Below, piece by piece: positions 43,116 through 51,400 of a stretch of 64,000 bases of DNA. This DNA comes from CAVTSA01 sp963790575 (GTDB lineage Bacteria; Chloroflexota; Dormibacteria; Dormibacterales; Dormibacteraceae). Position 1 is the stretch's first letter; every line of letters starts with the position of its first letter. Both the position numbers and the translations under genes were made by a program. The notes under the pieces were generated by a model. The model was not told the DNA's origin, did not search any database, and saw only the letters and a list, made by a program, of their open reading frames with translations. The stretch is from contig CAWBPD010000001.1 in NCBI GenBank assembly GCA_963790575.1, positions 124,001 to 188,000 on the forward strand, read 5' to 3'.

Positions 43116-43955
43116 ATGTTCACCAGTCTCAATCCGAGAATGATCCGGCTGTCTCTGTCATTCGAACAGACCGTCCAGGCAGCGAGTGACTATGGCTTTG
43201 AGGGGGTGGAGCTGGACCAGGCGAGTCTCGGCGACATGCCTCCCGAACGACTGAAGGAGCAACTTCGCAACGCCGGGTTGCGAGCGGGAGGGTTTTCGCT
43301 GCCCGTGGATTTCTCGGGTGACGAGGCGACCTATCGGGAGGGGCTCCGAGGGCTTCCCGAGATCGCGGCGCGTGCCACCGCCGCCGGCGCTACTCGATGC
43401 ACCCGCGCGCTACGGCCGTGGTCAGACGATCGGGACTGGAAGGAGAACCGGCAACTCACGGTCCAGCGGCTGCAGCCGGTCGCTGCCATCCTGGCTGAGC
43501 ATGGATGTCGCCTGGGCCTGGAGTATGTCGCGCCTGCGACGTCTCGGCGGGACCACCGGTATCAATTCGTCCACACGATGGAGCAGGCGGTCTGTCTGGG
43601 CCGAGAGATCGGATCGGGTACCGGGCTGCTCGTGGACTCCTGGCACTGGTACACGGCTAAGGAAACACCCGATGACATCGCTCGACTCACGAATGACGAT
43701 ATCGTGTCCGTGCATGTCAATGACGCACCGGCTGGCCTTGATGTGGATGAACAGATTGACCTCGAGCGCCTCCTTCCTGGAGCCAGCGGCGTGATCGACA
43801 TCGCCGGGTTCCTCGGTGCCTTACGAGCGCTGAACTATGACGGGCCTGTGATCGTGGAGCCGTTCGACAGATCCCTCGAGAAGCTCGATGCGCCCGGGCG
43901 CCTGCGGGCGACCGCGGATGCACTCGAGAAGGTCATGAGGCGCTCCCCGGCATGA
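43116..43955 (+). CDS. Sugar-phosphate isomerase/epimerase (TIM barrel)
   Basis: 279 residues. It has the metal- and substrate-site pattern of the AP_endonuc_2 family: LGLEYVAP (Glu, about 135), LLVDSWHWYTA (Asp/His, about 172), VSVHVNDAP (His) and PVIVEPFD (Glu, about 250). Substrate unknown. ATG 43116 has GGAGGGG 5 nt upstream. With the broken Gfo/Idh gene just before it, it may be the surviving half of a small sugar-degradation operon. Confidence 0.85.
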   Translation: MFTSLNPRMIRLSLSFEQTVQAASDYGFEGVELDQASLGDMPPERLKEQLRNAGLRAGGFSLPVDFSGDEATYREGLRGLPEIAARATAAGATRCTRALRPWSDDRDWKENRQLTVQRLQPVAAILAEHGCRLGLEYVAPATSRRDHRYQFVHTMEQAVCLGREIGSGTGLLVDSWHWYTAKETPDDIARLTNDDIVSVHVNDAPAGLDVDEQIDLERLLPGASGVIDIAGFLGALRALNYDGPVIVEPFDRSLEKLDAPGRLRATADALEKVMRRSPA

Positions 43956-43985
43956 CCCGGGGAGTCAAGGAGCCGCCGCCCGCAC

Positions 43986-45353
43986 TCAGAAGCTGAGGCC
44001 GCGGGCGAGCAGGAGCCGGCCACCGGCGGCGGGGTGGAGGAGGGCGATGCGGGCGTCGGGTGGCCGCGACGGCTGGTACCAGACCGAGCCGGTGGCGTCC
44101 ACCTCGAAGCCTCCCCCGTATTCGGTGAGCAACCAGGCGGCCAGCAGGGGGTCGGGATAGACGGCCGCGTCGCGCAGCGCCGGCACCGGAAGCCCGGCCG
44201 CCTGCATGGCCGGCGGGAAGCGGCGCACCCAGTCCTGGCGATAGCAGGTGGTGAGGGCATCCTCGTCACCCAGGCCCGCTCGCAGCAGCACGTTGAGCGC
44301 GTGGAGCCGGGTCGCGTGCGGCTGCGGCGCCCGCAACAGGGAGCGCTCATGATCCAGCCCCCGCAGCGCGTCCCGGACGCGGGCGTCCCCAGACTCCGGC
44401 GGCAGCGAGAACCAGATCCTCCTGGTCCCGGGGATGGCGCGGGCGGTGTGGTAGTCGGTGGCCACGATGCGGCCGGGCTCGGCCCGCGCCCGCTCTCTGA
44501 GAGTGGCGAGCTCCACCCGATCTGCGTCCGGGTCGTCATGCTCCTGGTCCCACGCCAGGGTGGTCCGGAGCTCCGCCCCCGGCTCCTCGCAGCAGAGGGG
44601 CAGCGCAAGGTTCCGTCCTCCGAGCCCGAACCCCACCGCAGCGCGCCCATCCCCGGCCGGGGCGGGCGGCAGCGCGGTGCCACCGAGCGCATCGGCCGCC
44701 AGGCGCACATACCCCATTCCCCAGCGCTGGCGGCGCTCCACGTGGCGGCTCGTCCGTACCCGACCGGTCGAGGTGCGCTCGCTCGGCCACTCGACGAAGA
44801 AGCCGGGACCCGGCGCGACCCGCAGGGTGACCTCCTCCACCCGCCGGGTCTGCGCCTGGTCCCGCCACTCATGGCGGCTCACGTTGACGATCAGCTGGAC
44901 CAGGGCGAGGGCGACCACGGCCGGCGCCGGCACCTCCAGCGGGGGTCGGGCGGGATCGGTGCGGACCGCGATCGGGTCTGCCACCCGAGCCTCGACCGCG
45001 AGTCGCGTCAGCTCCAGGACCTCGTCGCTGGTTCCTCGGTCCGATTCGTCCAGGGCCTGCCCGGCGACCACCCCGAGACCGGCCGCTAGCACACGCAGCC
45101 GGGCCGCGTCCTCGAACGGAAGCTCGGCCTGGAGCCGGCCCAGCGCCCCCAGTAGCTCTCCCAAGACCGTGCCCAGCACCGGGTTGGGGGTGTGCCGGGC
45201 TCCCACCGCCAGGTGCCCGTGCCCGGCGTAGTAGACGGCGTCACCCGGGGACCACCCGCGCCATTCCGGCGTCCACGCGACCGGCCGGCGAGCGTGGTCG
45301 AGCAGCGCTGCCGGTAGGGGCAGCTCCGGGCACTCAGCGGGATCGAGCCGCAC
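43986..45353 (-). CDS. Degenerate GHKL (histidine-kinase-like) protein of the regulatory trio
   Basis: 455 residues. No family is obvious, but about 60-135 is helical like a dimerisation domain. About 150-240 looks like a GHKL ATPase remnant: VALALVQLIVNVSRHE resembles an N-box and RRQRWGMGYVRLAADALGG a G2 box. No phospho-acceptor His stands in an H-box. About 250-455 is an additional Arg/Ala/Leu-rich domain that I do not recognise. It is the third leftward gene after two receiver-type genes, so a sensor, phosphatase or scaffold for them is likely. GTG 45353 is the start. Confidence 0.55.
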   Translation of the reverse strand: MRLDPAECPELPLPAALLDHARRPVAWTPEWRGWSPGDAVYYAGHGHLAVGARHTPNPVLGTVLGELLGALGRLQAELPFEDAARLRVLAAGLGVVAGQALDESDRGTSDEVLELTRLAVEARVADPIAVRTDPARPPLEVPAPAVVALALVQLIVNVSRHEWRDQAQTRRVEEVTLRVAPGPGFFVEWPSERTSTGRVRTSRHVERRQRWGMGYVRLAADALGGTALPPAPAGDGRAAVGFGLGGRNLALPLCCEEPGAELRTTLAWDQEHDDPDADRVELATLRERARAEPGRIVATDYHTARAIPGTRRIWFSLPPESGDARVRDALRGLDHERSLLRAPQPHATRLHALNVLLRAGLGDEDALTTCYRQDWVRRFPPAMQAAGLPVPALRDAAVYPDPLLAAWLLTEYGGGFEVDATGSVWYQPSRPPDARIALLHPAAGGRLLLARGLSF

Positions 45354-45494
45354 CGATCTGCTTAGACGGGTCTTCGCAAGCGCGCTGTCGCGCCCGGCAT
45401 TGCGGTGCCTTGGACCTGGCGCTGGGAGCCGGCTATCTCATGCCTCCCACCGCCGAACTCCAGTGGCCGACGTCGGCAATTTGGAATGACCCGT

Positions 45495-46133
45495 CTAGTG
45501 CAGGTCGCGATCCAGGACCAGCTCGTAGCGGCGGTCTCGGTGCGAGACCACGCGGACCGAGGAGCGGACGTGGTCCTCCAACCAGCGATTGAAGCGGCGG
45601 GCGGCGCGGGCGTCGGTGTCGTCCAGATACAGCGGCTGCTTGGCCCGCTTGGCCATCAGCAGCGACACCGCCACCCGATGCGGGTACATGCGGCCGGAGG
45701 GACCGTGACGCACCTTGCCCCGGCTGATCGAAAGGTCGCCGTACCGGGCCCCGAGAAGGCGCTCGATCCGCTGGACCAGCGCGTACTCGCCGTCACGTTT
45801 GTCCTGGAATAGCACGTAGGGGTGGACGGCGTACACGGGCTCCTGCTGCTCGATCGTGCCCACGTGCCCGGAGTAGACGATGGCCATGCATTCGGCCGAC
45901 CACTCGTAGAGCCATGCGAGCACCTCACTGACCGTCTTCTCGCTCTCTGGTGCCTGCGACATGTCCAGGTCGATGACGGCCAGAACCGGCTTGCGGTAAG
46001 GCAGGATCCCGAGCGCGCTGTCCGGATTCTGGGCCGGCAGCATGGGTAGCCCGGCCCGGGCCATGGCGACCTGCAGCCGCTGCAGCTCGTGTGGATCATC
46101 CTCGAGCACGAGGATCTCCGCGTCGGCTCTCAT
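45495..46133 (-). CDS. Response regulator with an unusual winged-helix-like output
   Basis: 212 residues. The receiver (about 1-125) keeps the key residues: acidic pair LVLEDDP, phospho-acceptor Asp in VIDLDMS, Ser in VYSGH and Lys in FQDKRD. The C-terminal part (about 135-212: KVRHGPSGRMYPHRVAVSLL, RAARRFNRWLEDHV, then SHRDRRYELVLD) looks like a reduced OmpR-type winged helix. It overlaps the upstream gene by 4 nt (ATGA), so both are co-translated. Its likely targets include the divergent type IV-like operon. Confidence 0.75.
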   Translation of the reverse strand: MRADAEILVLEDDPHELQRLQVAMARAGLPMLPAQNPDSALGILPYRKPVLAVIDLDMSQAPESEKTVSEVLAWLYEWSAECMAIVYSGHVGTIEQQEPVYAVHPYVLFQDKRDGEYALVQRIERLLGARYGDLSISRGKVRHGPSGRMYPHRVAVSLLMAKRAKQPLYLDDTDARAARRFNRWLEDHVRSSVRVVSHRDRRYELVLDRDLH

Positions 46134-46768
46134 CGATTCCCTCCCTCTCTCACCGGGGTCCTACGCCGTGATCCGATTGCCAACCGTAGCAATTCTCCGT
46201 CGATCCTGCTGTGATACGGCACGCCCCAGCGGCGCAATCGTCCCACACTGCGCCGCACGGCTGCGGTCTCCAACACCCCCTCCGGGTGGGCCGCGAGGAG
46301 CGCCTCGGCAACCGGCGCCAGGCGCCGGGAACCGTCCGGCGTGAGGACGCCACGGTAGGGGCTGAGACGCAGCCCGCCGGCCTCAATCGTCTGGAGCCGG
46401 TCGAGCCAGGTGGCCAGCGCCGGCCAGCCGGGTAGGACGATGCCGGCTCGGGGCAACAGTGGCGAGCGGCTTCCGATCCAGGCCACTACGACCGCCGAAT
46501 CCTGACTTCGCCGTTCAAGATCCGATCTCGGTTCCCCAGCGCCGACCACGATCCAGGGCCACGGGGCAGCGCGTTCCCAGACGTCCTGCAGACGCTCCCA
46601 GGTGGCCCAGCGCACGAGCGCGACCTCGCGCGGAACCCGCTCCCGGACCGCCGCCGCCAGGCGCGGTTCGGACCCGATTGCGACGATTGTCCGCGCGCCG
46701 TCCGGTCCCACCGTGCACCATGGTAATCGGTCGCGCTGTGCCTCCGGGGACGACCCGGCGGCGGACAT
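46130..46768 (-). CDS. Pseudo-receiver protein with winged-helix-like output
   Basis: 212 residues. About 25-130 has the alternating strand/helix pattern of a receiver domain (TIVAIGSEPRLAAAV, PWPWIVVGAGEP, VVVAWIGSRS) but no acidic pair and no phospho-acceptor Asp. The C-terminal part (about 140-205, ending SRIDGELLRLAIG) parallels the output domain of the neighbouring regulator (SHRDRRYELVLD), so the two are probably paralogues. It may form a heterodimer that does not need phosphorylation. ATG 46768 has no visible ribosome-binding site. It starts 70 nt from the divergent secretion operon. Confidence 0.6.
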   Translation of the reverse strand: MSAAGSSPEAQRDRLPWCTVGPDGARTIVAIGSEPRLAAAVRERVPREVALVRWATWERLQDVWERAAPWPWIVVGAGEPRSDLERRSQDSAVVVAWIGSRSPLLPRAGIVLPGWPALATWLDRLQTIEAGGLRLSPYRGVLTPDGSRRLAPVAEALLAAHPEGVLETAAVRRSVGRLRRWGVPYHSRIDGELLRLAIGSRRRTPVREGGNR

Positions 46769-46824
46769 GCGCGGAGTCACGCGATTCGCCTGACACTGTC
46801 CAGAAAATGTCCTGACCCACACGG

Positions 46825-46830
46825 TAGGCT
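46825..46830 (+). promoter_or_regulatory. -10 element for a leaderless transcript (start of type IV-like operon)
   Basis: TAGGCT lies 7 nt before ATG 46838 in the 70-nt gap between the regulatory trio and the secretion operon. The identical TAGGCT stands before folK (54885-54890). Confidence 0.5.
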
Positions 46831-46837
46831 GGGGCTC

Positions 46838-47011
46838 ATGAGAAAGCGGGACCGTGTCACCTACCTGGTGCTGCTGGCGGTAGGGGCGATCGAAGATCAC
46901 ATGGCGCGCACGCACCCCGGGCGCGCCGCCACCGGACGCGAGCGAGCCCTCACCGAACGCTCACTGGTGCCCGCCGTCCAACCGGGACGACAAGGAGGAC
47001 TCACACGATGA
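46838..47011 (+). CDS. Small 57-residue ORF coupled to the VirB2-like gene
   Basis: ATG 46838 opens a 57-codon frame: a basic start (MRKRDRVTY), a short hydrophobic run (LVLLAVGAIED), then an Arg-rich tail. Its TGA overlaps the next ATG (ATGA, 47008-47011), and its last codons form that gene's Shine-Dalgarno (AAGGAGG). TAGGCT 7 nt upstream suggests a leaderless start. It may be a leader peptide for coupling or a small membrane-associated subunit; I do not recognise it. Confidence 0.5.
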   Translation: MRKRDRVTYLVLLAVGAIEDHMARTHPGRAATGRERALTERSLVPAVQPGRQGGLTR

Positions 47012-47268
47012 TCGAGGTCATCTCGGCTCTACCGCTCGCCGGCGCGCCTCCCACGGTCGACATCTCGTCCGTCTTGCAGACCGCGGCCACCCCCATCTTC
47101 ACCGGGGCGCAGATCCTGATCCCCGTCGTGGTGCTCCTGGTCGGCATCCACAGGATCGTCGAGGGCGGGCACGAGAAGAACCACACCGTGCTCCTGGCCG
47201 AGATGGTCGGTTTCATCCTGGTCATGGAGGGCGCGCTCCTCGCCCTCCGCCAGATGGTCGGGATCTGA
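47008..47268 (+). CDS. VirB2/TrbC-like small membrane protein (candidate pilin)
   Basis: 86 residues: a leader-like N-terminus, then two hydrophobic helices (about 33-50 and 62-82) with a short charged loop (EGGHEKNH) between. The two-helix form and the position before VirB6- and VirB4-like genes match VirB2/TrbC-type pilins, though the sequence alone is weak evidence. ATG 47008 has AAGGAGG upstream. No prepilin-type cleavage site is clear. The VirB6-like gene follows after 22 nt. Confidence 0.6.
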   Translation: MIEVISALPLAGAPPTVDISSVLQTAATPIFTGAQILIPVVVLLVGIHRIVEGGHEKNHTVLLAEMVGFILVMEGALLALRQMVGI

Positions 47269-47290
47269 AGGTCCGGATTCAGCGCCGGCC

Positions 47291-48652
47291 ATGCTCGCAC
47301 TCGCGGCGCCGCTCGCGCTCGACGCCAACCCGATCGAGGCCCCGATCCAGTGGATCCTGGCCTCGATCGGGAATTACCTGCGTCAGAACGTCTCCGCGAG
47401 CACCGTCACCAATCCACTGCGGCTTCTGGTTCCGCTCGGAGATCCGGGGACCGCGGTCGCCCAGAGCCCGCTGGCAACCATCGTGCAGACCGGCGGCGAC
47501 TTCGACAAGATCGCGAACTCGATCAAGGGGATCGGCTACGTCCTGTTCGCGATCCTCCTGCTGGCGCGCATGTTGAAGATGGCCGCCACCGGCCAATTGC
47601 GCTCGCCGGAGCATCTCCTGTTCGACCTGGCGCCCAAGCTGGTGCTTGGGCTGGTGGCCATTGAGAGCTTCGACGCAGCGCTCAACTATCTGGGCCGGCT
47701 TTCCATCTGGGGTGCGTTCGTCCTCGAAGACGCGGTGCTGGGTCCGATCCGACTGACCGTCGACAACATTCTCACCGCCTTTCCCACCCAGGGCCTGGGC
47801 TTCATGCTCATGCCCGTCCTCTACGTGCTGCTCCTGTACCTGGTGCTGCTCGTCGCCACCTCGCGGCTCCTCCTGCTGCTGGGCGCGTTGGTCTCGCCGC
47901 TGGGGATCCCGATCGCGCTCTACAACCACCAGGGAAGACTGGCCGGCAGGTGGATCCGGATGCTGACCAGCGGCCTGCTGGTGCCGGTGCTGGCCGGGAT
48001 CGGGACGGCCGGCTCGCTGGCCCTGGCCTCGTTGATCCATCAGATCGGCGGCGGCGGACCCTACATCGGGTCCTACCTGGGCGCGCTGACGGGCGAAGGC
48101 GGGCTCTTCTTCACGGCCATCGCGGCCACCGCCATGTTCAGGGACGCGGTCAAGCAAGGGGTGGCGGGCGTGCGCGGCTCCTTCGACACGGCACAGATGG
48201 GCTCGGTCGCGAGGGCGCCGAGCGAGGCCTTGGGAACAGTCAATCGGGTGGCCGAGACGGCGGCGGTCGTGGGTGTGGCGACCGCGGCCCCGCCGGCGGC
48301 TCCGGCCGCGGCCACAGCGGTGAAGCGCGGCGGTTCCCAACTCGAGGGCGACGGCGAGGGGTCTTCGCCGACGGTTTTGCGGTTGCCCGGCGAACGGGGA
48401 GGAGCCACCAGTCGCTCACCCGGGTTGCCGCCGGCGCCGGGAGATGCCGGTTCTGGCTCGCAGTTGATGCTGCCGGAGCGATCAAGTGCGGACATCCCGA
48501 CAGAGGAGAAGGCGCGCATCGTGCGCCGTCGCGTCGAGGGCGGCCAGGTCATCGACGACGTGGAGTTCCAACACGTGTACGCGATCCACTTGTCTGAGCC
48601 GGCCGGCGAGATGGTGGCCGCCGACGAACTCTCGCGGCCACTGGAGGCTTAG
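47291..48652 (+). CDS. VirB6/TrbL-like polytopic membrane protein
   Basis: 453 residues. The first about 290 hold six or more membrane helices (for example YVLFAILLLARML, LLLYLVLLVATSRLLLLLGALVSP). A hydrophilic tail (about 310-453) is Ala/Pro/Gly-rich and ends in a charged segment. This layout is typical of VirB6/TrbL channel components of monoderm type IV systems. ATG 47291 lies shortly after the VirB2-like gene and the VirB4 gene starts 3 nt after its stop, so the three form an operon. Confidence 0.7.
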   Translation: MLALAAPLALDANPIEAPIQWILASIGNYLRQNVSASTVTNPLRLLVPLGDPGTAVAQSPLATIVQTGGDFDKIANSIKGIGYVLFAILLLARMLKMAATGQLRSPEHLLFDLAPKLVLGLVAIESFDAALNYLGRLSIWGAFVLEDAVLGPIRLTVDNILTAFPTQGLGFMLMPVLYVLLLYLVLLVATSRLLLLLGALVSPLGIPIALYNHQGRLAGRWIRMLTSGLLVPVLAGIGTAGSLALASLIHQIGGGGPYIGSYLGALTGEGGLFFTAIAATAMFRDAVKQGVAGVRGSFDTAQMGSVARAPSEALGTVNRVAETAAVVGVATAAPPAAPAAATAVKRGGSQLEGDGEGSSPTVLRLPGERGGATSRSPGLPPAPGDAGSGSQLMLPERSSADIPTEEKARIVRRRVEGGQVIDDVEFQHVYAIHLSEPAGEMVAADELSRPLEA

Positions 48653-48655
48653 ACG

Positions 48656-51286
48656 ATGCGTCCGATTCAGGTGCCGATGGCGCTGCGGGCTGAGCTCAAA
48701 CTCCCGATCGGGCCGCTCGAGGTTCCGTTCCGCACCGCTCTGATGGTGATCGGGTCCCTCCCCCTGGTCCTGCTCGTGTTCACCTTGCCGCTGTCGTTGA
48801 CGACGCAGGCGCTGGTCGCGGTCGGCATCCTGGGGGCGGCCAGCGTGGTCTCGCGACCCAATCGGGAGGGCGTCTGGATGGGGACGTGGGCCTGCTACCG
48901 CCTCCTGGAACCGTTGTTTCCGCAATTGCTGCGGGATGGGCGGCCGAGGTCGGCGGCAGTGAGCCGCGTGGGCGCCCACCTTCGGTTGCCCGCCTCCGAT
49001 CGCGCACCGCTCTCACTGCCCCGGACGCTGGCCCACTGGAGCGATCTCCCGCGCATCCGGGACCTGGAGGACGGCCTGCTGCGCCTGGGTCCGGATGGGG
49101 GCTGGCACGCCGTCCTCCTTTTGGAGGGACCGCGGGATGCCCCCATCACGCCGGGCTACGAGCGGTGGTGCCAGGGGGTTGTGGACTGGATCAACACCGT
49201 GGGCGCTCCCGCGCAGCTGTACACGGAGGTGACACACTACGAGCGACTGGACGCTCAGCAGGCTTTCGAACGGTCCCTGCGCCGGCCCCGGACCAACCTG
49301 ATCGACTACGAGCGCCGGCTCGCCGGGGAGGTCGCCGAGCGGAGCCTGGCGGTGCGCCAGTTCGTGGTCCTGAGCCCACGCCGCGCGGGCCCGAACGGAG
49401 TCCCCACGGCCAACCGGCTGAGCAGCGTCATGAGCACCGTCCCCGCCAGCAAGGCTGAGGCGGCACGGCTGCGGGACCTGTCGGTGCGCCAGGGCGAGGC
49501 TCTGCGCGTGGGGGTGCGCGTCGCCTCGACCGGGGAAACACGGATGCTGCTCGCGAACACCGTCCTCGGGTGTCAGGACGCGGTCTTCCATGCCGGGGAG
49601 GTGATCGTCGACGGGCGCCACTCCTGTGTCGGCACCGTCGTCGAGCTGCCGACTCGCCTCCTCCCGGGCGCCGTGATGTCGGCGATCATCCGCGCCCGCA
49701 TCCGGGGCTCGGTCAGCTTCCATGTGCTTCCGGTCCAGCCCTCGGACGCGCGGCGGGAGCTGCAGCGTCAGGAGTCGCTCTACCGCACCATGTTCCAGCG
49801 GTCGAAAAGCGCCGACGTGGAGCTCCTCTATCACCACGCCCGGAAGCTCGACGAGATGCTTCTTTCGCGTCAGACCACGGCCATGCGCGTCGCGCTCACC
49901 TTCACGGTGACCGGGGACACATCGGAGGCGGCGGCCCTCGCCTTCGAGCGCCTGCAGGCGGCGCTGCTGGACGAGGAGATGACGCTTCAGCGCGTAACCA
50001 CCCCGACCGCGCTGGTCGCGGCGTCGGGCTCACCCGGCGGACGCCCGCTCAATCGAAGCCTGTTCCTGACCACCGGGGACGTCAGTGCATACCTGATCGC
50101 CGGCCAGGGTTCGGCGTTCGGAGATCCGACGCGGCCGTTGATCGGCATCGACGCGGCGACCACCGCGACCTGCTGGTACTCGGTGTTCGATCGCACCAAC
50201 TTCTCCGCGTTGATCCTGGGCTCCAGCGGAGCGGGCAAGAGCGTGGCCGCGAAGACGCTGCTGATGCGCCATTACGAACAGGGGGCTGACGTCCTGATCG
50301 TCGACCCGGAGTCGGAGTACAAGCCGGTGGTGACCGCGCTCGGAGGGCAGTACGTCGAGTTGGGGGATCAGAGCCTGAACGCCTTCGCGATCCCGCTCGA
50401 CGTACCTCCCGAGGTGGCGGCGGGCACCGTCACCCGGGTGCTGTCGGTGATGGGCGGCGAGGAGCGCGACTACCAGAACAACCGGCCGGTCCGCTCGTTG
50501 GCGGCGCAGGACATGGCCTGGCTGTTCGGAGAGGTGGTCAACTTCTTCCACGACTGGCGGGAGCGGCGGGGTGGCGCCGAGCCCATGCTCTCGAACTTCT
50601 GCGAGCACCTGGAGGGGCCGGCCCTGCGCGCCGCGGCTCAGCTCAACGTGGAGGGCAGGGTAAAGCGCTGCGCCGACATCGCGGAGCGACTGCGTGCCTA
50701 CACCCAGGGTGACAAGGGCATGATCTTCGACCGGCCGAGCTCGGTGTCGCTCACCGGCCATGCGGTCGGGGTGGGGCTGTACCGCCTGGCCAACCAGCTC
50801 CGCGCTGACCTGACGCCGGCGCTCGCCTTTGTCCTGGCGGCGTTGCTCGGCGAACTGCAGAAGATGGACCGGCGGCGCGTCATCCTGGTCGACGAGGCGC
50901 ACAAGGTGCTCTCCGACCCTGATGCCGGGGAGGTGCTGGCGGACGTCGTGCGCACCTCCCGCAAGCGGGGAGCGGGGGTCTGGATGGCCTCACAGTCGAT
51001 CCGCGACTTCCTCCCTTCCGGCCAGAGCGGGCGTCCGTCGCCGGGCGAAGTCCTGGCCACCGTGGCCGCGACCAAGCTCATCCTTGGGGTCGAACACGGC
51101 CTCGAGGCGGGGATGCGGGAGGCGTTCGGTCTCAGCGACGCGGAGCTGGCGGCCATCACCTCGCAGCGGCGGTCCGGCCGTGGGGTGTTGATCGCGGAGC
51201 AGGAGCGGGCGATCGTCGACGTACTGCCCGGCGACCACCTGCTCCCGATCGTCAGCACCAGCAGCGTGCTCCAGCGGGCGGGGTAG
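48656..51286 (+). CDS. VirB4-family type IV secretion ATPase with N-terminal membrane region
   Basis: 876 residues. The N-terminus has two hydrophobic helices (about 28-65), a PrgI-like/VirB3-like fusion common in monoderm systems. The VirB4 core follows: Walker A LGSSGAGKSVAAKTLL (about 521), DPESEYKPV, and Walker B RRVILVDEAHKVL (about 741), with the late RKRGAGVWMASQS motif. It drives substrate or pilin movement across the membrane. It is the hallmark gene of the locus. Repeats related to family A lie directly after its stop. Confidence 0.9.
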   Translation: MRPIQVPMALRAELKLPIGPLEVPFRTALMVIGSLPLVLLVFTLPLSLTTQALVAVGILGAASVVSRPNREGVWMGTWACYRLLEPLFPQLLRDGRPRSAAVSRVGAHLRLPASDRAPLSLPRTLAHWSDLPRIRDLEDGLLRLGPDGGWHAVLLLEGPRDAPITPGYERWCQGVVDWINTVGAPAQLYTEVTHYERLDAQQAFERSLRRPRTNLIDYERRLAGEVAERSLAVRQFVVLSPRRAGPNGVPTANRLSSVMSTVPASKAEAARLRDLSVRQGEALRVGVRVASTGETRMLLANTVLGCQDAVFHAGEVIVDGRHSCVGTVVELPTRLLPGAVMSAIIRARIRGSVSFHVLPVQPSDARRELQRQESLYRTMFQRSKSADVELLYHHARKLDEMLLSRQTTAMRVALTFTVTGDTSEAAALAFERLQAALLDEEMTLQRVTTPTALVAASGSPGGRPLNRSLFLTTGDVSAYLIAGQGSAFGDPTRPLIGIDAATTATCWYSVFDRTNFSALILGSSGAGKSVAAKTLLMRHYEQGADVLIVDPESEYKPVVTALGGQYVELGDQSLNAFAIPLDVPPEVAAGTVTRVLSVMGGEERDYQNNRPVRSLAAQDMAWLFGEVVNFFHDWRERRGGAEPMLSNFCEHLEGPALRAAAQLNVEGRVKRCADIAERLRAYTQGDKGMIFDRPSSVSLTGHAVGVGLYRLANQLRADLTPALAFVLAALLGELQKMDRRRVILVDEAHKVLSDPDAGEVLADVVRTSRKRGAGVWMASQSIRDFLPSGQSGRPSPGEVLATVAATKLILGVEHGLEAGMREAFGLSDAELAAITSQRRSGRGVLIAEQERAIVDVLPGDHLLPIVSTSSVLQRAG

Positions 51287-51298
51287 GGGACTCCGGGT

Positions 51299-51374
51299 GA
51301 GGTTGCAATGCCGGCAATGTCACCGCATGCGAGCGCGGATAAGGTTGCAATGCTGGCAATGTCCCCCATGCGCG
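51299..51374. repeat. Two direct 42-nt-spaced copies of the GGTTGCA.TGCCGGCAAT element
   Basis: Unit 1 (51299-51331) and unit 2 (51341-51374) share AGGTTGCAATG, then CCGGCAATGTC or CTGGCAATGTC, and end in CATGCG. Unit 1 matches 18634-18653 upstream of the Tad-like locus at 19 of 20 bases. Confidence 0.75.
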
Positions 51375-51400
51375 CGTGGCGGGGCGGGCGCTCTTTGCGT

